A DNA stretch of 38,101 nt from CAYTZH01 sp964442285 (GTDB taxonomy: Bacteria; Myxococcota_A; UBA9160; JAFDET01). The DNA is taken from the NCBI GenBank assembly GCA_964442285.1, contig CAYTZH010000045.1, positions 1 through 38,101 on the forward strand, read 5' to 3'. The position numbers were made by a program, and so were the translations under genes. Positions 1 through 9,572 of the stretch are shown here, piece by piece. Under the pieces are notes generated by a model. That model searched no databases and was not told where the DNA came from. It worked only from the letters and a program-made list of their open reading frames with translations. Position 1 is the stretch's first letter; every line of letters begins with the position of its first letter.

Positions 1-1
1 C

Positions 2-1441
2 CGTCGCCGCCGGCGCCGCCCCGGAGGCGGCGAGGGCGAGAACGGGGCGGGGTCCGAGCCCGAGCGCGAGCGATCGGGCGAGCCCGCCGAGGCGCGGGGC
101 GACGAGGGCGAGCGGGAGGACGGCGAGGGCCGGGGTCGGCGCCGCGGGCGTCGCCGCGGCTCCCGGCGCCGCCGGGGCGAGGGCGAGCGCGGTGCCGAGG
201 CCGCCGACGAGTCCGAGGACGCCGAGGCGGAGCCCGACGCGGAGCCGGACGACAGCCGCCCCGAGGACGAGGAGCTGGCCGATGGCCTCGTGCGGCTCGC
301 CGACGCGCCGGAGCCCGAGGACGCCGTCGAGCCCGCGGCGGCCTACGACGACGAGGAGGAGGTCGGTGAGACCGTCAGCGAGCAGGAGCGGATGCGCCAG
401 GAGCGGCTGGCCCGCCGCCGCGCGCGGATGGCCAAGGCCGCGCCCGAGCCCGAGCCCGAGTCGAAGCCGGCCCCGCGGCGCCGCGCCGCGCTGCTCATCC
501 ACGCCGACCGCAGCTCGCTGCTGGCCGGGATCCTGCTGGCCCGGGACCTGCGCCTCGTCGAAGGGCTCTGGGTCTATCCCCAGGACGAGCTGATGACCTT
601 CTTCCGCAGCGTCGCCACCGACCTCCGGGAGGAGACGCCCATCCACGTGGTCGGCTTCACCGCCTCGCCGGCGCGCGACGCCCTGCAGGCGGCCGCGCTC
701 TACCGCGAGCGGATCCAGTGGTACGACCACCAGGTCTGGCCTCCGGAGGATCTCGAGGGGCTGCGCCAGGCCATCGGCGCCGACGCGGTGCACGTGGAGC
801 CCGGGCTCGACAGCGTGCTGCCGCTGGTGCTCGCCCTGGGCACCCGCCGCAGCCGCTTCTCGGACAAGCTGGTCGAGCTGGCGACCGCCCGCTTCAGCGA
901 GCACGATTTCGGGCGCTGGGGCCGGGTCTGGTGGGCGCGGCTCGAGGAGATGGCGGGCCGGCACGGCGACCGTCGCTCCGACCTGGAGCCCCTGCTCGCC
1001 GGCCGCCCGAGCGACCTCTCGCGGGAGGCGTCCAAAGTCCCCACGCCCGACCCGCCGCGCGAGCTGGCCTGGGTGGCGGAGCGGGATCTGCGCATCGCCC
1101 ACTTCGGGGGCTACTCCCTGGTGGTGGTGCCCACGCCGCCCGAGCTCGACCTCCTGCTCACGGCCCGGATCGCGCGCGAGCGCTTCGAGGCGCCGTTCTC
1201 CCTGGCCTGGACGGAGGGGGGCGAGCAGCTGGTGCTGGCGGGCGACGACAGCGCCAGCAAGCGGAGCTACGACCTCCTCGCCATGGCCGACCACCTGGCC
1301 AACAAGCACCGCTGGATCGAGGCGCTCCCCGACGCCGACCAGGTGGCCCGGTTCCGGGTGCGCGGCCACGCCGAGCATCCGGAGCGGATCGACGCCGTGG
1401 TGGCCGAGATCGCCATGAGTCGCTCGATTCTCGAGGGTTAG
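2..1441 (+). CDS. Arg/Glu-rich protein with degenerate DHH-like C-terminal domain (5' partial)
   Basis: The frame is open from the window edge, so the start is missing. The first ~150 residues are low-complexity and alternate Arg/Gly-rich blocks with Glu/Asp-rich blocks, as in nucleic-acid-binding tails. From about base 480 a folded domain begins (RRRAALLIHADRSSLLAGIL). It contains a hydrophobic strand ending in GFTASP and then WYDHQVWPPEDL, placed like the DHH loop of DHH phosphoesterases. The C-terminal part resembles a DHHA1 substrate domain. The usual Asp/His metal ligands are mostly absent, so it may be catalytically inactive. No family is certain. The stop at 1439-1441 lies immediately before queE, suggesting co-transcription. 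Confidence 0.7.
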   Translation, partial: RRRRRRPGGGEGENGAGSEPERERSGEPAEARGDEGEREDGEGRGRRRGRRRGSRRRRGEGERGAEAADESEDAEAEPDAEPDDSRPEDEELADGLVRLADAPEPEDAVEPAAAYDDEEEVGETVSEQERMRQERLARRRARMAKAAPEPEPESKPAPRRRAALLIHADRSSLLAGILLARDLRLVEGLWVYPQDELMTFFRSVATDLREETPIHVVGFTASPARDALQAAALYRERIQWYDHQVWPPEDLEGLRQAIGADAVHVEPGLDSVLPLVLALGTRRSRFSDKLVELATARFSEHDFGRWGRVWWARLEEMAGRHGDRRSDLEPLLAGRPSDLSREASKVPTPDPPRELAWVAERDLRIAHFGGYSLVVVPTPPELDLLLTARIARERFEAPFSLAWTEGGEQLVLAGDDSASKRSYDLLAMADHLANKHRWIEALPDADQVARFRVRGHAEHPERIDAVVAEIAMSRSILEG

Positions 1442-1443
1442 CT

Positions 1444-2220
1444 ACGGATTCTGCGAATCTGGTCGAGATCTTCTCGTCCTTCCAGGGCGAGGGGGTCCAC
1501 GTGGGCTGCCCGACCCTGTTCGTGCGTTTCGGGGGCTGCGACCTGCGCTGCCGCTGGTGCGACTCCCCCCACACCTGGCGCCCAGCGGAGCGCTGTCGCA
1601 TCGAGGAGGTCGCCGGCCGTGGCCGCTTCCACGAGCGCGAGAACCCGGTGCCCGTGGCGGAGATCGTGGCGGCGCTCGAGGCTCTGGCACTACCGCGCCA
1701 TCGCTTCGTGAGCCTCACCGGCGGCGAGCCGCTGCTCCAGGTCGAGGCCGTGCGCGCGCTCGCCGAGGCGCTGCGCGGGCGCGGTCCGCGGGTCTTCCTC
1801 GAGACCCACGGTGCGGCGGTGGAGGCACTCGAGCGCGTGGCAGGCGTCGTGGACGTGGTCTCCATGGACTGGAAGCTCACGAGCGACGTGCGCCGGGAGT
1901 CGGATCCCAAGCGGGGTTCGGTCGCCTCCTTTCACGAAGTACACGAGGCCTTCCTGCGCCGGGCCCGGCAGGCGTGCGAGGTCCTGGTGAAGCTCGTGGT
2001 CACGCCCCACAGCGAGGATGCCGAGCTCGAGGAGGCCTGGGCCCGGATCGCGGCGGTCGACGCGGCGGTCCCGGTGATCCTCCAGCCGGTCACCCCGACC
2101 GGCGGCGTGCGCGAGCGCCCCGGGCCGGAGCGCCTCCTCGACCTCCAGGCCCGCGCCTCCGAGCGACTGCGGGACGTGCGGATCATCCCCCAGACCCACG
2201 CCCAGCTCGGCGTTCGCTAG
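1444..2220 (+). CDS. queE: 7-carboxy-7-deazaguanine synthase QueE (radical SAM)
   Basis: QueE converts 6-carboxytetrahydropterin to 7-carboxy-7-deazaguanine on the queuosine/preQ0 pathway. The N-terminus reads NLVEIFSSFQGEG, the family signature, followed by the radical-SAM cluster C-x3-C-x2-C (Cys codons at 1537, 1549 and 1558), then LTGGEPLLQ (SAM-binding GGE) and a C-terminal region ending QTHAQLGVR. About 258 residues is a normal length. The start is unusual: no in-frame ATG, GTG or TTG lies near the conserved N-terminus. I set it at ACG 1444 because GAGGG (1433-1437) lies 6 bases upstream; CTG 1459 is the alternative. A base error (ATG to ACG) is possible. No other queuosine gene is visible here. 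Confidence 0.9.
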   Translation, partial: TDSANLVEIFSSFQGEGVHVGCPTLFVRFGGCDLRCRWCDSPHTWRPAERCRIEEVAGRGRFHERENPVPVAEIVAALEALALPRHRFVSLTGGEPLLQVEAVRALAEALRGRGPRVFLETHGAAVEALERVAGVVDVVSMDWKLTSDVRRESDPKRGSVASFHEVHEAFLRRARQACEVLVKLVVTPHSEDAELEEAWARIAAVDAAVPVILQPVTPTGGVRERPGPERLLDLQARASERLRDVRIIPQTHAQLGVR

Positions 2221-2239
2221 GGAGCGCCGAGGACCCCGG

Positions 2240-2791
2240 TCAAGATGCCCCCAGGATCACCTCCGCGGCGGCGGTGAGGTCGGCGGCGCGGGGGACCGAG
2301 GCGTCTGCGCTGGCGTCGGCCTCGGCGCCGCGGCCGGTGAGGACCAGCACCGCGCCGCGGCAGCCGGCGGCGCGGGCCACCTCCACGTCGCTGGTGTAGT
2401 CGCCCACGACCCAGCTCGCGGCCAGGTCGAGCGCCAGCTCGTCGCGGGCTCGCTCGAGCATCGCCGCGGCCGGCTTGCGGCAGGCACAGCCGGCATCCGG
2501 GCGATGGGGGCAGTGGTAGGTGCCGTCGATCCGGATGCCCTGCCGCGCCAGGTCCGCGCACAGGTGAGCGGTGAAGCGCTCGAAGTCGGCGCTCTCGTAG
2601 TAGCCGCGGCCGATCCCCGACTGGTTGGTGACGATCACCAGCCGGTAGCCCGACGCCTGCAGGCGCTGCAGGCCCGGGACGACGCCGTCGAGCAGGCGGT
2701 AGTCCGAGAGCTTGTGGGTGTAGCCCTGGTCCTCGACGAGCGTGCCGTCCCGGTCGAGGAAGACGCAGGGGCGTTTGTCCGCGCGGCTCAC
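2240..2791 (-). CDS. gmhB: D-glycero-beta-D-manno-heptose 1,7-bisphosphate 7-phosphatase GmhB
   Basis: HAD-superfamily phosphatase of 183 residues, the usual GmhB length. It removes the 7-phosphate from heptose 1,7-bisphosphate during ADP-heptose synthesis for lipopolysaccharide core. Visible motifs are FLDRDGTLVED (nucleophile and acid Asp), VTNQSGIGRGYY (motif II Thr and substrate loop), the zinc site CPHRPDAGCACRKP (one His, three Cys) and VGDYTSDVEVA (motif IV Asp). Closely related histidinol-phosphatases share these motifs, but the context gives no histidine genes. The GTG start at 2791 overlaps the stop of the upstream transglutaminase gene (GTGA), so it is the last gene of a coupled operon. 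It ends 19 bases from the convergent queE stop. Confidence 0.88.
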   Translation of the reverse strand: MSRADKRPCVFLDRDGTLVEDQGYTHKLSDYRLLDGVVPGLQRLQASGYRLVIVTNQSGIGRGYYESADFERFTAHLCADLARQGIRIDGTYHCPHRPDAGCACRKPAAAMLERARDELALDLAASWVVGDYTSDVEVARAAGCRGAVLVLTGRGAEADASADASVPRAADLTAAAEVILGAS

Positions 2792-4869
2792 GCGCGCAGG
2801 CTATCACGCAGGGCGCGCAGCGCCTCGGCGCCGCCGCGGTCGGCGCGGCCGCCGAAGCGGTGGGCCAGGTAGAGCTCGGTGAGGCGGCGGAAGGGCGCCG
2901 CGGCAGCGGGGGCCTCCATCGCCACCTGCCGGGCGAAGGCGCGCGGCGGCACCGACGCGGCCCGCACCACGCCGCGGCGGGCGAGCAGGCGCAGCGCCCG
3001 GGTGTAGAAGACCGGGGGGCCGGCGGCGCGGACCCGACGTCGACCGCGCAGGCGGGCGGCGAGCACCGCCGCCGCCAGCAGCCCGGCTGCGGCCGCGATG
3101 GCGCGCGGATCCACGAAGCGCGCCGGACGGCGCTCCGGGGCGGCGGCGGGCTCGGGCGCAGCACCGCTCTGCCAGTCGCGCCAGGCCAGCCAGGCGCGCC
3201 GCAGGGCCCGCGCCTGATCCGAGCGGTCGTACTCGACCACCTGCTGGAACCACCACAGCTCCACGGCGCTGGCCAGCTCGAAGGCCCGGTCCCGCCAGCC
3301 CAGGGCCAGGGCGCCCGCGGTGCGCAGGTCGGCGGGGGTGGGGTCGTAGCGCACCCATCCCGCCTCCTCGAAGTACACCTCCACCCAGGAGTGGGCGTCG
3401 GAGCGGGCCAGGGCGTCGAAGCCGCCGAAGCGGTTGGTGCGCCCGCCGGCGAAGCCGTTCACGACCCGCATGGGCATGCCGAGGGAGCGGCCCAGCACCA
3501 CCATGGCGGTGGCGAAGTACTCGCAGTGGCCCGCCAGCCCGCCCTCGAGGAAGACCTCCACGGGCGAGCGCGGATCCTCCGGGTCCAGGCTCGGCGGCGT
3601 GTCCGTGTAGCGCCCGTGCGCGATGAGGTACTGCTCGAGCGCGAAGGCCCGCTCGGCGTCGCTGCGGGCGGACTCCGTGACGCGCTCCGCAAGCGCCGCG
3701 ACCGCCGGGGAGAGGTCCGGAAGCTGGACGAAGCGCTGCCGGTCGCCGCGCGGCGCCACGGTGCGGTCGCTCGCCAGGGCGTCGGCGTCGGGACGGCGCC
3801 GGCGGCTGGCCACGGTGTAGCCCACGCGCTCGTCCGCCTGGGACGGCACGTAGAGGCCGCCGTTCACGTCCTGCTCCACCCGGTGGAGGACGCCCTGCAG
3901 ACGGCGCGGCCGGCCGTGGGCGAACAGGACCCCCGATGCCACGGGCTCGCGCACGATGCGCTGGACCAGGTCCGGCGGCGGGCCGCCTCCGCGGCCGACG
4001 CCCAGGCCCCACTCGGCGCGTCCCGGGACCGGCACGCGCTGGTCGGGGGTCACCGACCAGCGTCGGCCGTCGAAGGTGTCGAACGCGAGCCCGCGCCAGT
4101 AGCGCTCGTCGGGCCCCGGCGGATCGCCCTCCAGGGTCTCCACCCGCAGCACGACCGTCGGGTCCTGGCGGATGCGCCCCAGGTCCCCGAGCTCCACCTG
4201 GTCGGAGAAGCCGGCGGTGGCCAGGGTGGATCCGAAGCCCGCGCCCGGGAGCATGGCGGCCTGCATCCGCGGCAGCACCACGAACAGCGCCAGGGCCAGC
4301 AGCACGGAGAGGACCGACGCCACCAGCGTGGTGCGCAGCAGGCCCGGGGTGGTCACCTGGGAGGCGGCCAGGGGATCGCGCGCCTCGATGGCCTCGGCGC
4401 GCAGGGTGTGTACCAGCAGCGTCCACACCGTGGAGAGCAGGAAGCTGATCAGCAGCACGGGGAACCAGACGCTGTCGGTCAGGTTGGCGGCCAGGATCAC
4501 CTGGAAGAGCGCCAGGGCCACCAGCAGGAACTCGCTGCGCCGGGGCCGGGCATCGAGGATCTGGAGGGCCTGGGTGAGCGTGGCGAAGTGGGCCAGGGCG
4601 ACGATCGCCACGGTTCCCCGCAGCCACAGCAGGCTCGCGATCGCCACCGACAGCGCGAGGCCGGCATTGAGGACGAGCGGGCTCTGCTGCCAGGGGGCGG
4701 GCCGCTCGCGCAGCAGCCAGGCCGCGCCCAGGGCCGCCGCCTGGACTGCCAGGGCCCAGGGCTGCATCTGTCCGGTGATGTCGAGGGTGACGCAGGCGGT
4801 CGCCACCATGATGAGGGCGCCCAGCGGTCGCGGCCCGTCGACGCCCTCGCGGAACTCGTGGCGGCTCAC
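2788..4869 (-). CDS. TgpA-like membrane transglutaminase (DUF3488/transglutaminase-core protein)
   Basis: A 693-residue membrane protein. Several hydrophobic helices lie in residues ~15-210 (DUF3488 region), followed by a periplasmic transglutaminase-like domain, one further helix at ~590-610 and a short cytoplasmic DUF4129-like tail. The papain-like triad is present: Cys449 in GHCEYFATAM, His493 in DAHSWVEVYF and Asp509 in RYDPTP. The family prototype is TgpA of Pseudomonas aeruginosa, an essential inner-membrane protein; the reaction and substrate here are unknown. The GTG start at 4869 overlaps the DUF58 stop (GTGA), and the 3' end overlaps gmhB in the same way. MoxR-DUF58-TgpA is a recurring operon linked to envelope functions. 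Confidence 0.9.
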   Translation of the reverse strand: MSRHEFREGVDGPRPLGALIMVATACVTLDITGQMQPWALAVQAAALGAAWLLRERPAPWQQSPLVLNAGLALSVAIASLLWLRGTVAIVALAHFATLTQALQILDARPRRSEFLLVALALFQVILAANLTDSVWFPVLLISFLLSTVWTLLVHTLRAEAIEARDPLAASQVTTPGLLRTTLVASVLSVLLALALFVVLPRMQAAMLPGAGFGSTLATAGFSDQVELGDLGRIRQDPTVVLRVETLEGDPPGPDERYWRGLAFDTFDGRRWSVTPDQRVPVPGRAEWGLGVGRGGGPPPDLVQRIVREPVASGVLFAHGRPRRLQGVLHRVEQDVNGGLYVPSQADERVGYTVASRRRRPDADALASDRTVAPRGDRQRFVQLPDLSPAVAALAERVTESARSDAERAFALEQYLIAHGRYTDTPPSLDPEDPRSPVEVFLEGGLAGHCEYFATAMVVLGRSLGMPMRVVNGFAGGRTNRFGGFDALARSDAHSWVEVYFEEAGWVRYDPTPADLRTAGALALGWRDRAFELASAVELWWFQQVVEYDRSDQARALRRAWLAWRDWQSGAAPEPAAAPERRPARFVDPRAIAAAAGLLAAAVLAARLRGRRRVRAAGPPVFYTRALRLLARRGVVRAASVPPRAFARQVAMEAPAAAAPFRRLTELYLAHRFGGRADRGGAEALRALRDSLRA

Positions 4870-5810
4870 GTCGCGGTCTCGTCGGGCTGCGCCTGGACCT
4901 CCGCCAGGAAGGCCAGGAGGCGCGCCCGGTGCTCCGGCCCGTGGCCGGCGACCAGCACCTGCGCCTCGGTGCGCAGCGCCACCTGGAGCCCCTGGTCGAG
5001 GAAGGCCACCACCTCGGAGGCGGCCCGGCGCACGGCCCGCTCGAAGGCGGGCCCGGGGGCCGTGCGGATCCGCAGGCTCACCACGACGCGCCCGTCCTCG
5101 TCGGTCTCCGGCTCGCGCACCACGAGCTCGCTTCGGCGCAGCGAGGCGCGCCAGTGCACCCGCCGCCAGGAGTCGCCGTGGACGAACTCGCGGAGGCTGG
5201 CCACGTCGCTGCCGGAGCCTCCGCGGGGGCGCGAGCGCTCGCCCTCGCGGCGGCCGGCGGCCTCGGGGCCGCTGCGCTCGATCGGGTCGACGGCGGGATA
5301 GGCGAGGAGCTCGGCGGGCAGGTCGAGCCAGAGGGCCTTGGAGAACAGCCCGAAGGGAAAGCGGGTGGAGACGCGGCATCCCGCCAGCGCGAAGCGACCG
5401 CGCTCGGTGGCCTCGAAGGGGTAGGTCCGCGTCTCGGTGCCGCCCGGCGCCACCCGCAGCGCGAAGGCGCGGCCCACGGGCGCCCGCGCCGCGCCGGCGG
5501 CCACGTCTTCCACCACCAGGGCGAAGGAGGCGACCCGGCGCTGCGCGTTGCGCACCTCGAGGGCGATGGGCGCCGGGCTCTCGGCGAAGATCTCCCGCGG
5601 CAGCCGCCGCCGCACCTGGACCCCGCGCAGGGCGGACTCGGAGAGCACGCCCGAGAGCACCAGGAAGGAGAGCATGAAGGCCAGCACCAGGTACATCAGG
5701 TTGTTGCCCGTGTTCAGGGCCGCGAAGCCGACGCCGAAGGTCAGCGCGAAGAAGATCCAGCCGGCCCGCGTGGGACGCAGGGTGCGCGGCGGGCGCAGGG
5801 AGCGCCGCAC
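4866..5810 (-). CDS. DUF58 domain-containing membrane protein
   Basis: 314 residues. Two adjacent hydrophobic helices lie near the N-terminus (GWIFFALTFGVGFAAL, then LMYLVLAFMLSFLVLSGVL), followed by a beta-rich section and the DUF58 signature with HWRASLRRSELVVRE near residue 230, a degenerate VWA-like fold. GTG 5810 is the only standard start between the moxR stop and the first helix, which leaves 98 bases between the two genes. DUF58 proteins typically act with MoxR ATPases; the biochemical role is undefined. The stop overlaps the start of the transglutaminase gene, indicating translational coupling. Confidence 0.87.
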   Translation of the reverse strand: MRRSLRPPRTLRPTRAGWIFFALTFGVGFAALNTGNNLMYLVLAFMLSFLVLSGVLSESALRGVQVRRRLPREIFAESPAPIALEVRNAQRRVASFALVVEDVAAGAARAPVGRAFALRVAPGGTETRTYPFEATERGRFALAGCRVSTRFPFGLFSKALWLDLPAELLAYPAVDPIERSGPEAAGRREGERSRPRGGSGSDVASLREFVHGDSWRRVHWRASLRRSELVVREPETDEDGRVVVSLRIRTAPGPAFERAVRRAASEVVAFLDQGLQVALRTEAQVLVAGHGPEHRARLLAFLAEVQAQPDETAT

Positions 5811-5908
5811 GCGGGAGCGAAGGCGTCCCCAGCCGCGCGCGGGCGGCGCGGTCCGGACGGTCTTCCGGAGCTGGCGGGGGCTGCGGCGACGCCGGCGCTG
5901 CGCCCGGT

Positions 5909-6919
<1,011 letters not shown>

Positions 6920-7161
6920 GGCAACCCTCTTCGGCCGGCCCGGGGACGATCCTGAGGGTGCGCCGCCCCGGCAACCCGGATCGCCTCATCCGTCCGCACC
7001 TCTTGATGGACAAGGCGATGGCCCCAGAGGTTTCCCGGAAAACTCCCAGGTCGCCCGTCGATGATGCCCAGGAGGGTCTCCGACCGGTTGTGGGCTGCGC
7101 GGGCGAGGAGTACTCCCCATTTCCAGGATGCGAGCCGCCCCCGACCCGGTGCGCGGCCGCC

Positions 7162-7169
7162 CGGAGGGA
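7162..7169 (+). promoter_or_regulatory. Shine-Dalgarno site deciding a TTG start
   Basis: GGAGGGAG ends 5 bases before TTG 7175. It supports a TTG start over ATG 7061, which would add an N-terminal stretch with no resemblance to glycosyltransferases. Confidence 0.6.
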
Positions 7170-7174
7170 GCCCG

Positions 7175-8439
7175 TTGAGTCGACGCAGTCCCGGTGTCCG
7201 CCTGGCCGTCGCACCTGCTGGAGATGCGGATCAGCCCTCGAGCTGGGCTCGGGTGCACCAGCATCTGCCGCGCCTGGAGCGGGAGGGGTTCCAGATCGAG
7301 CTCCTGCCGCCGCCCGGCGACGACGCCTGGGCCTGGTTCGAACGCCTGCTCGGCGCGGCGAACCGGGCCGACGTGGTCTGGCTCCAGAACGTGCTCCTGC
7401 CGCCGCGGCTCGTCCGCCTGCTGCGCCGCGCCTCCCCGGGGCTGGTGTTCGACCTGGACGAGCCCCTCGACGCGGCCTGTCCCGACGAGGACGGGGCGGA
7501 GCTGGTGGAGCGCATCGAGCGGCTCAGCCAGACGGCCGCCGCCGCCGCCGCGGTGATCGTGGACCATCCGGTGCTCGCCGATCGCCTGGCCGGGCTCGGC
7601 AGCGACCGGGTGCGGGTCGTGCCCACGGGCATTCCGGCGGCGCCCGCGGCAAGTCCCGGGGCGCCCGCGGCAAGTCCCGGGGCGCCCGCGNNNNNNNNNN
7701 NNNNNNNNNNNNNNNNNNNNNNNNNNNNNNNNNNNNNNNNNNNNNNNNNNNNNNNNNNNNNNNNNNNNNNNNNNNNNNNNNNNNNNNNNNGGCGGCGCCC
7801 GCGGCAAGTCCCGGGGCGCCCGCGGCAAGTCCCGGGGCGCCCGCGCCACGTCCCCGCGAGCGCGCGCCGCTGGTCGTCGGCTGGCCCGGCGTGCTGGGGC
7901 TGCCCATCGAAGGGCTCGGTCCCCTCCTCGATGCGGTCTCGAAGCCGCCCCTGGAAGGGCAGCTCACGCTCCGGCTCCTGATCGACGCCGAGCGCGCGCC
8001 GCTGCTGCGCGAACGGACGGCGTCGCGGGCCAACGTGGAGGTGGTCGTGCCGGGCCGGGGCGGCGTCGGCGACGTCTCGCGCGCCATCGACGGTCTGGAT
8101 CTCGTGTGTCTGCCCCTGCCCGCCGACGCCTGGGGGCGGGGGCTCTCGACGCTGCCCGTGGTGCTCGCGCTCTCCCGCGGCGTGCCCGTGGCGCTCTCGG
8201 CGGGGGCTGCCTGTGCCATCGCAGCCGGGGTGGAGGTGCTGCAGGTGGACGGCGACGAGGGCTGGAGCGAAGCCCTCGCCACGGCCAGCGAGGATCGCGG
8301 CTGGCTGCGCGACCTGAGCGCGCGCGGTCGCGACGCGGTCCTGCGTCGCCACAACGCGGAGGAGGCGTACGCCGGACTGCTCGCCGTGCTCCTGCGGGCG
8401 GCGCGCCGCGCCGACGGGCGTCGTTTCTTCGCGGTGTAG
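7175..8439 (+). CDS. Glycosyltransferase-like protein with APAASPG repeat linker, interrupted by assembly gap
   Basis: Looks like a GT-B (family 4-like) glycosyltransferase. The N-terminal Rossmann-like part runs from RSPGVRLAVAP through ADVVWLQNVLLPPRLV, VFDLDEPLD and RVRVVPTGI. The C-terminal part starts LVVGWPGVLGLP and ends in a typical helical tail (NAEEAYAGLLAVLL). Between them is a tandem APAASPG linker containing 100 N. The frame differs on the two sides (start frame 2, end frame 1), but removing the N run plus one copy of the flanking 55-base repeat (155 bases) gives one open frame of about 369 residues. The acceptor and donor sugars cannot be told. The canonical E-x7-E donor motif is not evident, so activity is uncertain. 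Confidence 0.72.
7639..7845 (+). repeat. 21-base tandem repeat encoding APAASPG
   Basis: The unit starts GGCGCCCGCGGCAAGTCCC and is 21 bases long. Two full copies and a partial one lie left of the gap (7639-7690), and the same again to the right (7794-7845). Because the unit is a multiple of three, copy-number changes keep the frame and only alter linker length. The true number of copies is unknown; a repeat longer than the assembly k-mer would explain the gap. Confidence 0.85.
7691..7790. other. Assembly gap 1 (100 N) flanked by a duplicated 55-mer
   Basis: The 55 bases 7636-7690 are identical to 7791-7845. The exact 100-N spacer is a placeholder of unknown length. Deleting 155 bases fuses the two coding frames on either side, so the gap is most simply two contig ends sharing one k-mer. 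Confidence 0.93.
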
Positions 8440-8696
8440 CCACGCGGGGGGGCGTCGCTTCTTCGACGCGTCGCTGCAGGCGGGGCCTTGGGGGAGGCCG
8501 GGTCGCTAGGGCGGGGGCGGGTGGGGAGCCGCCCCAGCGCCCGAGCGGCCACCGCTTGCGGCGTGATCGCGGGTGGGTGGCAGACCCGCTGAGTCGGATG
8601 CTACGCGCGGCCCGTGACGGCGCGCTTCGATTCCGGTGACGTCCCGGCCACAGCTTCGAGAGACGCCCCGCCCGGGCTCCGGCTAGCCTCGCGGGG

Positions 8697-9572
8697 ATGT
8701 CGACCTCGCCCTTTCTCCGTCTGCGGGTGGAGACGCCCGACGCCGAGACCGCGGGCCGCGTGGTGGCAGAGGCCCACGAGGCGGGTGCCGCGGGCGTCGA
8801 AGAGCTGGACGCCGGGTCCGCGCTCGGACCGGCGCTCGACCTCTACGTGCCCGCCGCGCGGGCGGAGGCCCTCCGCGAGGCCGTGGGGCGGATCCCCGGG
8901 GTCGCCTGCGAGACCTTCGAGCCGGTGGCGGCGACGGACTGGAGCCGGGCCTGGCGCGAGGGCCTGGAGCCGGTGGTGATCTCTCCGCGGCTCGCCGTAT
9001 GCCCCTCGTTCGTGCCCTACGCTCCGCCCGCGGGACAGCGCGTGCTCCGCGTCGATCCGGTCCAGGCCTTCGGCACGGGGCACCACGGCTCGACCTTCCT
9101 GGCCCTCTCGCTCCTCGACGCCCTGGCGGACCGCCTGGGCCCGCGCACGCGGGTCCTCGACGTGGGCACGGGCACGGGCGTGCTGGCGCTCGCCGCCACG
9201 GCCCTCGGCGCCGGGAGCGCCGTGGCCCTCGACGTCGACCCGCTGGCGGCCGGCGTGGCCGGCGAGAACGTCGCCGGCCACGGTGAGGCCGGGCGCGTGC
9301 GCGTCTTCGCCGGCACCCTGGACGCCCTGGGGCCGGTGCGCTTCGAGGTGCTGGTGGCGAACCTGCTGCGGCGCGAGCTCCTCCCGCTGCGGCTCGCCCT
9401 GGCCTCGCACGTCGTGGCCGGGGGACACGCCGTCTTCTCGGGCCTGCTGGTGGAGGAGCGCGACGCCGCGGTCGCGGCCCTCGGCGGGGTGGGCTTTCAG
9501 GTGGAGGACGAGCGGCGGCTCACGGACGCGCGCAAGGACGCCTGGCTCGGCCTGCTCACGCGTCGGCGCTGA
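8697..9572 (+). CDS. prmA: Ribosomal protein L11 methyltransferase PrmA
   Basis: PrmA trimethylates ribosomal protein L11 using S-adenosylmethionine. The protein is 291 residues, typical for the family. An N-terminal substrate-recognition domain is followed by the PrmA signature AFGTGHHGSTFLAL, then SAM motif I VLDVGTGTGVLALAA, acidic motif II AVALDVDP and the catalytic-loop equivalent VLVANLLRREL (NLL in most PrmA). The C-terminus, DARKDAWLGLL, also fits. The ATG start at 8697 directly precedes a recognisable first strand. The last 17 bases overlap the end of the convergent epimerase gene. The 257 bases upstream hold no gene or clear promoter that I can identify. Confidence 0.93.
   Translation: MSTSPFLRLRVETPDAETAGRVVAEAHEAGAAGVEELDAGSALGPALDLYVPAARAEALREAVGRIPGVACETFEPVAATDWSRAWREGLEPVVISPRLAVCPSFVPYAPPAGQRVLRVDPVQAFGTGHHGSTFLALSLLDALADRLGPRTRVLDVGTGTGVLALAATALGAGSAVALDVDPLAAGVAGENVAGHGEAGRVRVFAGTLDALGPVRFEVLVANLLRRELLPLRLALASHVVAGGHAVFSGLLVEERDAAVAALGGVGFQVEDERRLTDARKDAWLGLLTRRR

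Noticed and set aside
7639..7845. CRISPR-like repeats
   Set aside because: The 21-base units are directly adjacent with no spacers and encode an in-frame peptide repeat.
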